The translations under genes were made by a program, and so were the position numbers. 8,122 bases of DNA from Chloroflexota bacterium (lineage in GTDB: Bacteria > Chloroflexota > Limnocylindria > QHBO01), in NCBI GenBank assembly GCA_013697395.1, contig JACCWY010000336.1, forward strand, positions 1 through 8,122. The letters are read 5' to 3'. Below are positions 1 to 6,388 of this stretch, piece after piece. The notes under the pieces are model-generated. The model had not been told where the DNA came from and did no database searches. It was given only the letters and a program-made list of their open reading frames with translations. Numbering within the stretch: the stretch's first letter is position 1; the number at the start of each line of letters is the position of its first letter.

Positions 1-880
1 AGTAGGCCGCGTTGTCGATGCCCCGAAAGCTGATGGTCGGTCCCTGGTGGTTGCCCTCGCCGGTGTGGTTGTAGACGACGTCGAGGATGACCTCGATGCC
101 CGCGTCGTGGAACCGCTTCACCATCGACTTGAACTCGCTGACCGGCTCGCCGGTCGCGCTGTAGCGCACGTCAGGCGCGAAGAAGCCGATGGTGTTGTAG
201 CCCCAGTAATTGGTGAGGCTGCGCTCAACGAGGTGCCGCTCGTCGACGTGCTGGTGGACCGGCAGCAGCTCGACGGCGGTGATGCCGACGTTGGTCAGGT
301 AGTCGACCGCCGCCGCGGAGCCGAGCCCGGCGTACGTGCCCCGCAGCTCCTCCGGCACATCGGGATGGAGCTTCGTGAAGCCCTTGACGTGGACCTCGTA
401 AATGAGCGTCCGATCCAGCGGCGTGCGCAGCTGCCGGTCGTTGCCCCACACGAACGCGTGGTTGACGACCACGCACTTCGGCACGAAGGCCGCCGAGTCA
501 CGTTCGTCGGCCTCGTCCTCCTCGACACCGATGCGGTAGCCGAACAGCGCGTCGTCCCACGTCCCGGTGCCGTCGAAACGCTTCGCGTAGGGGTCGATCA
601 GCAGCTTGGCCGCATTGAACCGATCTCCCTGCGCCGGGTCATACCGGCCATACATGCGATAGCCATAGCGCTGTCCGGGCCGAACGTCCGGCAGGTGGCA
701 ATGCCAGACGAGATCCGTCTGCTCGGTCAGGCGAACGCGCTGCTCGTTGCCGCCATCCGCATCGAACAGGCACAGGTCGACGGCCTGGGCGTGCTCGCTG
801 AAGATCGCGAAGTTGACGCCCGATCCGTCCCAGGTCGCCCCGAGCGGGTACGGATTGCCGCGCCAGACCCTCAGCGCCAC
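1..880 (-). CDS. glgX: Glycogen debranching enzyme GlgX, N-terminal part (3' end outside window)
   Basis: This is a GH13 isoamylase-type debranching enzyme that hydrolyses alpha-1,6 branches of glycogen in the cytoplasm. The window encodes the first 293 residues; the family is usually about 700. The N-terminus reads VWRGNPYPLGATWDGSGVNF and then AIFSEHA, the classic opening of GlgX with its CBM48-like domain at about residues 8-100. RFNAAKLLIDPYAK (87-100) is also typical. The TIM barrel begins around LIYEVHVKGFT (159-169), followed by LTNYWGYNTIGFFAPD (222-237) and the GH13 region I motif DVVYNH (267-272). The catalytic Asp, Glu and Asp lie beyond the edge and cannot be checked. The GTG start at 880 is chosen because an in-frame TGA lies six codons upstream and the family's N-terminus begins right there. 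No good Shine-Dalgarno is visible. It follows the glgE-treS-maltokinase block on the same strand after 285 bases that hold a TetR remnant. Confidence 0.93.
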   Translation of the reverse strand, partial: MALRVWRGNPYPLGATWDGSGVNFAIFSEHAQAVDLCLFDADGGNEQRVRLTEQTDLVWHCHLPDVRPGQRYGYRMYGRYDPAQGDRFNAAKLLIDPYAKRFDGTGTWDDALFGYRIGVEEDEADERDSAAFVPKCVVVNHAFVWGNDRQLRTPLDRTLIYEVHVKGFTKLHPDVPEELRGTYAGLGSAAAVDYLTNVGITAVELLPVHQHVDERHLVERSLTNYWGYNTIGFFAPDVRYSATGEPVSEFKSMVKRFHDAGIEVILDVVYNHTGEGNHQGPTISFRGIDNAAY

Positions 881-991
881 GCCTGGTTCAGCTCGTCACG
901 CCCGCCGGCTCCCGGGCGAACACCATTCATGCTCACCCGCGAAGGGTAGCGTGACGCCGATCGGCCCCGAGGACCCGGGACGCAGTGAGGC
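881..991. other. Spacer between the TetR remnant and glgX
   Basis: About 110 bases upstream of glgX without a supported gene. On the minus strand an ATG at 930 opens a 19-codon frame that ends with TGA at 871-873, overlapping the first codons of glgX. It has only a poorly spaced GGTGAG in front and no recognisable product, so it is not called as a gene. I see no clear promoter boxes or terminator hairpin. Any glgX promoter would have to lie here or in the TetR remnant, unless glgX is read through from the maltokinase gene. Confidence 0.5.
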
Positions 992-1165
992 CTACGGCTT
1001 CCCCAGGAGCTCGCGCGCGAGGACGCCGGTCAGCCAGGTCCGATATGCCGCGGCGTCCCAGCCACGCCGACTGACCAGCATGTGGTAAACGCCGGGGTCG
1101 TTCAGGACCCAGATGGTGTCCGCGCTGGACTCCGATCATGGTGGTCAAGCCCCTGAGCTGACCCG
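992..1165 (-). pseudogene. C-terminal remnant of a TetR/AcrR-family transcriptional regulator
   Basis: The minus-strand frame from 1135 down to the TAG at 992-994 reads ESSADTIWVLNDPGVYHMLV, then SRRGWDAAAYRTWLTGVL and ARELLGKP. This is the familiar last part of TetR ligand-binding domains (consensus like AADTLWALTSPELYxLLVxERGWSPExYExWLAxTL). Only about 47 residues are readable. The same frame has TGA codons at 1136-1138 and nine bases further upstream, and no start precedes it. In the neighbouring frame, 1139-1165 reads roughly QLRGLTTM, which resembles the residues normally preceding this segment, so a frameshift near 1136-1140 is likely. The rest of the regulator, including the DNA-binding helix-turn-helix, is missing: the maltokinase stop codon at 1166-1168 begins where the homology ends. 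I infer a dead fragment left by a deletion or rearrangement. Family recognition is from memory of the consensus, not a search. Confidence 0.72.
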
Positions 1166-2467
1166 TCAGGTCGCCTCGATCAAGCGCTCCACGGCCGCGA
1201 GTGGCAGCCAGAGCCAGTCGGGCCGGTTGCTCGCCTCGTATCGGACCTCGTAGCAGGCCTTCTCAAGCTCGAATGCCTCGAGCAGGCCTGCATCTGCGGT
1301 GCCGACGCCGCCGTGGGCGCCGATGAACGCCACGCGAGCGGCCGCCAGCCATCCATCCGCGTCGAACGTCGCGGAGCCGCGCGCGGCGGTGCGGGCAGCG
1401 TAGTCGAGGCTGCGCAGCATGCCCGCGACGTCGCGCAGGGGCGATCCGGGCACACGGCGCTCCGGCAGCGGTCGTGCCGGCTCTCCCTCGAAGTCGATCA
1501 CGCTGAAGCCACCATCATCAATCCGCGCCAGCATCTGGCCGAGGTGATAGTCGCCGTGGATGCGGCTGACGCGGGCCTCGCCGGTCGCCGAGCCGAACGT
1601 GTCGGCGAAGCGCGCGGTCACCACGGGCGCCAGCGCGACCAATCGATCGTGGATCTCCCCGCCCACGGCGCCGACGGCCAGGGCGAGCTGGCGTTCCGCG
1701 GATGCCCGCCAGGAAGCCGTTTCGGCAACGGTCGCCGCGCGGGCGGGGAACGCCGGATCCGACGGCCGCGACGCAAGCGCCGCGTGCATCCGCGCCGTCA
1801 CCTCACCGATCTCCCCGGCCATGTCGACGGCACGATCGGGATCGGCGGCCAGCGCGCGGAGCACGGCCGACCACGCGTCGCCGGTGGACGGGACGAACGC
1901 CTGGAGCATCGCCGCTGCCGCTGGCTGGCCGCCAGCAGGCTCCCAGGTCATGGCGCCCGCGACGGCGGGCGTGTCGGCGAAGCCGGCATCGGTCAGGAAG
2001 GTGCTCACCTCGAGATCGGGATTGACGCCCGGCTCGAGCAGGCGGTAGAGCTTCAGGATCAGGCGGTCGTCGAGCACCACGGACGTGTTCGACTGCTCCA
2101 CGCGCAGCCGGCGCTCGCGGAGGGCCGCCGCCGCGACGTGGGCCGATGGGAGGATCTCGTTCAGCGAGGCCGTTGCAGAGCAGACGAATGCGCCCCGCTC
2201 CCCGCGCAGTTCGGCTCCCTGGGCCAGGGCCTGGACGAGCCCGGTCCAGGCCCCGTCCCCGTCCTCGGGGTCGCGGCCGCCGACGGTCGGAAGCAGATAG
2301 TGGTCGGGCGCACCGCCATCGGCGTAGGCGACCTCGAGGACGGAGAGGGCCGCGGTGGAGCCGACGGGCGCGCGGTCGAACTCGGCGACTGAGGCGATCG
2401 GCCGTTGCTTTGAGCGAAACCAGCGCTGAAGCGCCAGCGCATCCGGCGTCAAGAGCGTCGTTGACAC
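1166..2467 (-). CDS. mak: Maltokinase (ATP:maltose 1-phosphotransferase)
   Basis: The product has 433 residues, the usual length for a stand-alone maltokinase. The enzyme transfers phosphate from ATP to maltose, giving maltose-1-phosphate, the donor used by GlgE. The N-terminal cap has the family signature LQRWFRSKQRPIASV (13-27). The kinase domain follows: EQSNTSVVLDDRLILKLYR (124-142) supplies the ATP-site lysine (K139). A membrane-free choline-kinase-like fold contains the catalytic loop HGDYHLGQ (304-311), with D306 as expected base, and the metal-binding DFEGEP (325-330). SPLRDVAGMLRSLDYAA (342-358) is also conserved in maltokinases and in the kinase half of TreS fusions. The start is GTG, only 12 bases after the treS stop, without a clear Shine-Dalgarno, so translation is probably coupled to treS. 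It is the last intact gene of the glgE-treS-mak unit. Some annotations call such proteins Pep2 or phosphotransferase. Confidence 0.92.
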   Translation of the reverse strand: MSTTLLTPDALALQRWFRSKQRPIASVAEFDRAPVGSTAALSVLEVAYADGGAPDHYLLPTVGGRDPEDGDGAWTGLVQALAQGAELRGERGAFVCSATASLNEILPSAHVAAAALRERRLRVEQSNTSVVLDDRLILKLYRLLEPGVNPDLEVSTFLTDAGFADTPAVAGAMTWEPAGGQPAAAAMLQAFVPSTGDAWSAVLRALAADPDRAVDMAGEIGEVTARMHAALASRPSDPAFPARAATVAETASWRASAERQLALAVGAVGGEIHDRLVALAPVVTARFADTFGSATGEARVSRIHGDYHLGQMLARIDDGGFSVIDFEGEPARPLPERRVPGSPLRDVAGMLRSLDYAARTAARGSATFDADGWLAAARVAFIGAHGGVGTADAGLLEAFELEKACYEVRYEASNRPDWLWLPLAAVERLIEAT

Positions 2468-2479
2468 GACGGCCCGGCG

Positions 2480-4177
2480 TCAGCCGCCGGCATGGGTCAG
2501 CTCGAACCAGAAGAAGTCGTGCGGGCCGAGGGTGAGGAGGTAGGGCAGGTCGCCGATGGCAGGGAAATGCACGCGGCCGATCATCTCGACCGGAACCCTG
2601 CCGCCGAAGCGGGACATGTCGAGCTCGACGTACTGCGCGAAGCGCGACAGGTTCGCCACGCACAGCACGGTGACCCCCTCGTGCTCGCGCAGGTAGGCGA
2701 GGACGCGACGATTTTCCGGGTGCAGAAACTCGAGTGAGCCGCGGCCGAAGACTGGATGCGCCCGCCGGATGCGCATGAGACGCTTCATCCAGTTCAGCAG
2801 CGATCCCGGGACCCGCTCCTGGGCCTCGACGTTGACCGCCTGGTAGCCGTAGACCGGGTCGGCCACGAGCGGGGCGTAGAGCGCGTGGACGTCGGCACGG
2901 CTGAAGCCGGCGTTTCGGTCGCCGGTCCACTGCATCGGCGTCCGCACCCCATTGCGATCGCCCAGGTAGACGTTGTCGCCCATCCCGATCTCGTCGCCGT
3001 AGTAGACGATCGGCGTGCCGCGCATGCTGAAGAGCAGCGAGTTCAGCAGCTCCAGCCTTCGCCGGCTGCGGTCGACGAGGGGTGCCAGCCGTCGCCGAAT
3101 CCCCACGTTGATCCGCATCCGCGCGTCCTTCGCGTACTCGGCGTACATGAAGTCGCGCTCTTCATCGGTCACCATCTCGAGCGTCAGCTCATCGTGGTTG
3201 CGCAGGAAGAGGGCCCACTGGTTCTGGTCGGGGATGTCGGGCGTCTGGCCCATGATCTCGACGATCGGGTAGCGATCCTCGCGGCGCAGGGCGATCCAGA
3301 TGCGCGGCATGAGCGGAAAGTGGAAGGCCATGTGGCATTCCGGCCCGTCGGCGTCGCCGAAGTAGGGAAGCACGTCGGGCGGCCACTGGTTCGCTTCCGC
3401 CAGCAGCATCCGCCCGTCGTAGCGCTCGTCGACCGCGGCGCGCACCTGCTTGAGAATGAAGTGCGTCTCGGGCAGGTTCTCGCCATTGGTGCCCTCGCGC
3501 TCGACGAGGTACGGGACGGCGTCGAGCCGCAGCCCGTCCACCCCGAGGTCGAGCCAGAAGCGCATGACGCGCAGCACGGCCCGCACGACCTGCGGGTTGT
3601 CGAAGTTGAGATCCGGCTGGTGGCTGAAGAACCGATGCCAGTAGTACTGCTGCGACTCCTGGTCCCACGTCCAGTTCGACGTCTCGGTGTCGGTGAAGAT
3701 GATCCGGGCATCGGCGTACCTGGAGTCGGTATCGCTCCACACGTACCAGTCGCGCTTCGGGTTGCGGCGCGACGAGCGTGACTCGGCGAACCATGGGTGC
3801 TGGTCCGAGGTGTGGTTGACGACGAGCTCGGTGATGACCCGGAGGCCACGCCGGTGCGACTCGCGCACGAAGGAGCGAAAGTCGCGGAGAGAGCCGTAGT
3901 CGGGATGGACCTGGGTGAAGGCCGCGATGTCGTAGCCGTCGTCTCGCAATGGTGAGGGGTAGAACGGCAGCAGCCAGATCGCAGTGACGCCCAGGTCCGC
4001 GATGTAATCGAGCTTCTCGGTCAGCCCGGCGAAGTCGCCCGTCCCGTCTCCGGTCGAGTCGTAGAACGCCTTGACGTGGAGCTGGTAGATGATCGCGTCC
4101 TTGTACCAGTGCGGATCGTCGCGAAGAAGCTGCGGTGCGCCGATCCCGGTGCGGCGCGGGGCGCGGCTGGCGGTCAT
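2480..4177 (-). CDS. treS: Trehalose synthase / maltose alpha-D-glucosyltransferase (unfused)
   Basis: A 565-residue GH13 enzyme that interconverts maltose and trehalose by intramolecular transglucosylation. The start DPHWYKDAIIYQLHVKAFYD (21-40) and DLGVTAIWLLPFYPSPLRDD (61-80) are characteristic of TreS. GH13 landmarks are all present: ELVVNHTSD (117-125), nucleophile D219 in DGLRLDAVPY, acid/base E261 in LLAEANQW and D329 in LRNHDELTLEM. A C-terminal beta domain (about 480-565) ends in DFFWFEL. The length matches single-domain TreS; the maltokinase domain fused to it in many bacteria is encoded separately by the next gene, 12 bases downstream. ATG at 4177 is preceded by AGGAGG (complement of 4190-4195) with a rather long spacing of 12 bases. 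The gap after glgE is 45 bases. In the cell, TreS would feed maltose to the maltokinase, or make trehalose as a compatible solute; direction depends on substrate supply. Confidence 0.95.
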   Translation of the reverse strand: MTASRAPRRTGIGAPQLLRDDPHWYKDAIIYQLHVKAFYDSTGDGTGDFAGLTEKLDYIADLGVTAIWLLPFYPSPLRDDGYDIAAFTQVHPDYGSLRDFRSFVRESHRRGLRVITELVVNHTSDQHPWFAESRSSRRNPKRDWYVWSDTDSRYADARIIFTDTETSNWTWDQESQQYYWHRFFSHQPDLNFDNPQVVRAVLRVMRFWLDLGVDGLRLDAVPYLVEREGTNGENLPETHFILKQVRAAVDERYDGRMLLAEANQWPPDVLPYFGDADGPECHMAFHFPLMPRIWIALRREDRYPIVEIMGQTPDIPDQNQWALFLRNHDELTLEMVTDEERDFMYAEYAKDARMRINVGIRRRLAPLVDRSRRRLELLNSLLFSMRGTPIVYYGDEIGMGDNVYLGDRNGVRTPMQWTGDRNAGFSRADVHALYAPLVADPVYGYQAVNVEAQERVPGSLLNWMKRLMRIRRAHPVFGRGSLEFLHPENRRVLAYLREHEGVTVLCVANLSRFAQYVELDMSRFGGRVPVEMIGRVHFPAIGDLPYLLTLGPHDFFWFELTHAGG

Positions 4178-4189
4178 CGGTCGTTGCGG

Positions 4190-4195
4190 CCTCCT
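4190..4195 (-). promoter_or_regulatory. Shine-Dalgarno sequence of treS
   Basis: The minus strand reads AGGAGG, a perfect match to the anti-Shine-Dalgarno core. It lies 12 bases before the ATG of treS, somewhat longer than the usual 5-9 bases. No better start codon lies closer to it, and the protein's family alignment supports this ATG, so the site probably works despite its distance. Confidence 0.6.
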
Positions 4196-4200
4196 CGGGT

Positions 4201-4228
4201 TGGACTGGTCAGACTGGGCTGGTCAACC
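4201..4228. repeat. Imperfect 14-base tandem duplication at the glgE stop codon
   Basis: TGGACTGGTCAGAC (4201-4214) is followed directly by TGGGCTGGTCAACC (4215-4228), identical at 11 of 14 positions. The right copy contains the glgE stop codon (TGA, complement of 4223-4225), and the left copy carries a second TGA on the same strand in another frame. This looks like a small slippage duplication in the glgE-treS spacer. No function is apparent. Confidence 0.45.
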
Positions 4229-6319
4229 CCGATCGACGGGTGCCACGGTGAAGATGCGGAACGCCTCCCCCGCCGGGTCCAGGACGAATGCCAGGTCGGC
4301 GCCGCGCTCGCGCGACACCTGGCCGGTGAGCAGGTCGGTGAGCAGGTATGGCTCGTCCCAGCCGATGCCAATCGCCGGCAGATCGGGATGGAGGATCGCA
4401 CGCTCGGGCGTCGTCGGGTCGCAGTTCACCGCCACGTAGACCGGGTCACGCCATCGGTGGGGTTGGCCCGTGAGCGGGTCGACCTTGCCGTGGGGCAGCG
4501 CCTTCCGATAGAAGAGCGTTCGCTCACCGCTGACGTTCTCGAAGTGCAGGTTGTCGTAGCGCTTCAGCGCTCCGCGCTCGTGGCGGAGCCGGTTGAGCTC
4601 TCCGATGAGCAGCTTGATGTTGCCATTGGCATCCCAGTCGCGCGCGCGGATCTCGTACTTCTCGGAGTCGAGGTACTCCTCCCGCTCACCCAGCCGCGCT
4701 GACTCGCACAGCTCCCAGCCGGAGTACATGCCGTACGAGCTCGACAGGGTCGCCGCCAGCACGGTGCGGACGACGAAGGCCGGCCGGCCGCGGTCGAGGA
4801 GGTGCGGGTTGATGTCGGGCGTGTTCGTGAACAGGTTGCCGCGAAAGTAGTCGACCATCTCGGACTGGGTCAGCTCGGTCATGTAGTCGCGCAGCTCGGC
4901 AGCGGTCTCGCGCCAGGTGAAGTAGGTATATCCCTGCGTGAAGCCGATCTTGGCCAGCTGACGCATCATCTTCGGCTTCGTGAACGCCTCCGACAGGAGG
5001 ATCACGTCGGGGTGGTCGCGATGGATCTCGGCGATCAGCCACGTCCAGAACGGGATCGGCTTCGTGTGCGGGTTGTCGACCCGGAAGATCCTGACGCCGC
5101 GCTCGATCCAGACGGTGAAGATGCGCTTCCACTCGTGCCAGAGCGCCGTTCGCGATGTCGCATCCTCGCCGGCGAAGTCGATCGGGTAGATGTCCTGGTA
5201 CTTCTTCGGAGGATTCTCGGCGTACTTGATGGAGCCGTCGGGCGAATGGCGAAACCATTCGGGGTGCTGGGTCACGTACGGGTGGTCGGGTGACGCCTGG
5301 ATGGCGATGTCCATGGCCAGCTCCATGCCGTGCGCCTCGACCTGCTCGCGAAAGTGGGCGAAGGCCGGGAGGCTGCCGAGCTCCGGCGCCACGGTGTCAT
5401 GGCCTCCGTCCGCGGAGCCAATGGCGTACGGCGACCCCACGTCGTGGCCGGACGCGTCGAGCGTGTTGTTGCGGCCCTTGCGGTTCGTGCGCCCGATGGG
5501 ATGGACGGGCAGCACGTAGAGCACGTCGAAGCCCATGGCGGCGACATGCGGGATGCGCCACTCGGCCTCGGCGAAGGTGGTGGCCTTCGGACGCTTCGGG
5601 TCGCGGCCCTGCGAGCGCGGGAAGAGCTCGTACCACGCCCCGAAGCGCGAGCGCTCGCGGTCGACCATGAGCGGCAGCTCCACCGACCGGGTGGCGGAGC
5701 CTCGGTCCGGGTGGCGACGCACGGCCGCCAGCAGGTCGTCGCCGAGGAGGGCCGCCGCGCGGCTTGCCTCGGAGCGAGAGCGGCGCAGCACGCCCAGTGC
5801 GTCACGGATGCCGCGCGCATCGTCAGCCGCCTCCGCCTCCTCGGCGCGGACGAGGGCAGCCTCGAGCTGGATCCGGCCCTCCTCGATCTCGTTCGGCACC
5901 GGGACGGATGCGTCGAGCTTCTTGCGCAGGCCGTCGCGCCACGACCCGAAGGCGTCACGCCAGGCCTCGAGCGCGTAGACGTGGCGGCGATTGCGGAGGA
6001 GCTCGATGTGGCCCGACCAGCGATCGTTGTCGATCGGCCTCATCGGCGCGTCCCGCCAGGTCGCCTCATCGTCCGCGCGCAGCAGCAGCACGGCGTCGAG
6101 CAGGTCGTGTCCGTCGGCGAGGATGTCGGCCGTGACCAGGAGCTGGTCGCCGACGACGCGCTTCACCGCGTACCGACCGCAGTCGAGCTGAGGGGCGATT
6201 CGCTCGATCACGATGCCGCGGCGGGTGCCGATCTCGTCGACAGCGGGCTCCTGCGCGAGCGCCTGGGGTGCGACGAGCGTGGCGACGGCGCGTCGCATGC
6301 TCTCCTTCGTCGTGGTCAT
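4223..6319 (-). CDS. glgE: Alpha-1,4-glucan:maltose-1-phosphate maltosyltransferase GlgE
   Basis: GlgE (GH13 subfamily 3) lengthens alpha-1,4-glucans by two glucose units, using maltose-1-phosphate. From the ATG at 6319 it has 698 residues, normal for the family (about 660-700). The N-terminal beta domain shows IERIAPQLDCGRYAVKRVVGD (38-58) and ADILADGHD (64-72). A charged helical segment rich in Glu and Arg lies at about 143-200. The catalytic barrel has GFDVLYVLPVHPIGRTNRKG (263-282), nucleophile D415 in IFRVDNPHTKP and general acid/base E444 in ILLSEAF. D502 in TNTPDINPH corresponds to the third acidic residue. These fall 29 residues apart, as in Streptomyces GlgE. A longer GTG start at 6331 exists, but AGGGTGAG (complement of 6327-6334) sits 7 bases before the ATG at 6319, so the ATG is preferred. 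It is first in the glgE-treS-mak unit and divergent from a dehydrogenase lipoprotein gene. Confidence 0.95.
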   Translation of the reverse strand: MTTTKESMRRAVATLVAPQALAQEPAVDEIGTRRGIVIERIAPQLDCGRYAVKRVVGDQLLVTADILADGHDLLDAVLLLRADDEATWRDAPMRPIDNDRWSGHIELLRNRRHVYALEAWRDAFGSWRDGLRKKLDASVPVPNEIEEGRIQLEAALVRAEEAEAADDARGIRDALGVLRRSRSEASRAAALLGDDLLAAVRRHPDRGSATRSVELPLMVDRERSRFGAWYELFPRSQGRDPKRPKATTFAEAEWRIPHVAAMGFDVLYVLPVHPIGRTNRKGRNNTLDASGHDVGSPYAIGSADGGHDTVAPELGSLPAFAHFREQVEAHGMELAMDIAIQASPDHPYVTQHPEWFRHSPDGSIKYAENPPKKYQDIYPIDFAGEDATSRTALWHEWKRIFTVWIERGVRIFRVDNPHTKPIPFWTWLIAEIHRDHPDVILLSEAFTKPKMMRQLAKIGFTQGYTYFTWRETAAELRDYMTELTQSEMVDYFRGNLFTNTPDINPHLLDRGRPAFVVRTVLAATLSSSYGMYSGWELCESARLGEREEYLDSEKYEIRARDWDANGNIKLLIGELNRLRHERGALKRYDNLHFENVSGERTLFYRKALPHGKVDPLTGQPHRWRDPVYVAVNCDPTTPERAILHPDLPAIGIGWDEPYLLTDLLTGQVSRERGADLAFVLDPAGEAFRIFTVAPVDRG

Positions 6320-6326
6320 GGCTGGT

Positions 6327-6334
6327 CTCACCCT
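6327..6334 (-). promoter_or_regulatory. Shine-Dalgarno sequence deciding the glgE start
   Basis: The minus strand reads AGGGTGAG, close to the consensus AGGAGG(T)GA, 7 bases before the ATG at 6319. It overlaps the alternative GTG at 6329-6331, which would itself lack a properly spaced site. This is the main reason for choosing the shorter GlgE start. Confidence 0.55.
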
Positions 6335-6344
6335 ACCCGATCCG

Positions 6345-6366
6345 GCGCGTCATCGGCGCGACGCGC
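6345..6366. promoter_or_regulatory. Inverted repeat in the glgE/dehydrogenase divergent intergenic region
   Basis: GCGCGTC (6345-6351) and its perfect complement GACGCGC (6360-6366) flank an 8-base spacer. The site lies in the approximately 70-base region from which both divergent transcription units must start. Its position suits a shared operator, or a hairpin in the leader of either transcript. The arms are made almost wholly of G and C, which makes chance pairing more likely in this genome. I could not identify convincing -35 and -10 boxes for either direction. Confidence 0.28.
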
Positions 6367-6388
6367 TGATGTGGGCAACAATGCCGCC

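Noticed and set aside
47..949. 300-codon plus-strand frame at the left edge
   Set aside because: The minus strand here encodes GlgX with a classical N-terminus; the plus-strand product has no family features.
933..1148. 71-codon minus-strand frame beginning MTTMIGV, over the TetR remnant
   Set aside because: The TetR homology lies in another frame of the same strand. This frame gives an Arg/Pro/Gly-rich peptide that resembles nothing known, apart from its first few residues, which may belong to the frameshifted remnant.
1313..2392. 359-codon plus-strand frame opposite the maltokinase gene
   Set aside because: The opposite strand encodes a clear maltokinase with all motifs. The antisense product is low-complexity Arg/Gly/Ala and has no recognisable domain.
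2756..3781. 341-codon plus-strand frame opposite treS
   Set aside because: It is antisense to the catalytic core of TreS, with a His/Arg/Val-rich composition typical of G+C-rich shadows.
5330..6370. Long plus-strand open frame joined in frame to the dehydrogenase gene, antisense to glgE
   Set aside because: The translation is Arg/Val/Ala-rich without motifs and is the mirror of G+C-rich glgE codons. The lipoprotein signal at 6389 marks the true start, so this upstream part is a by-product of base composition.
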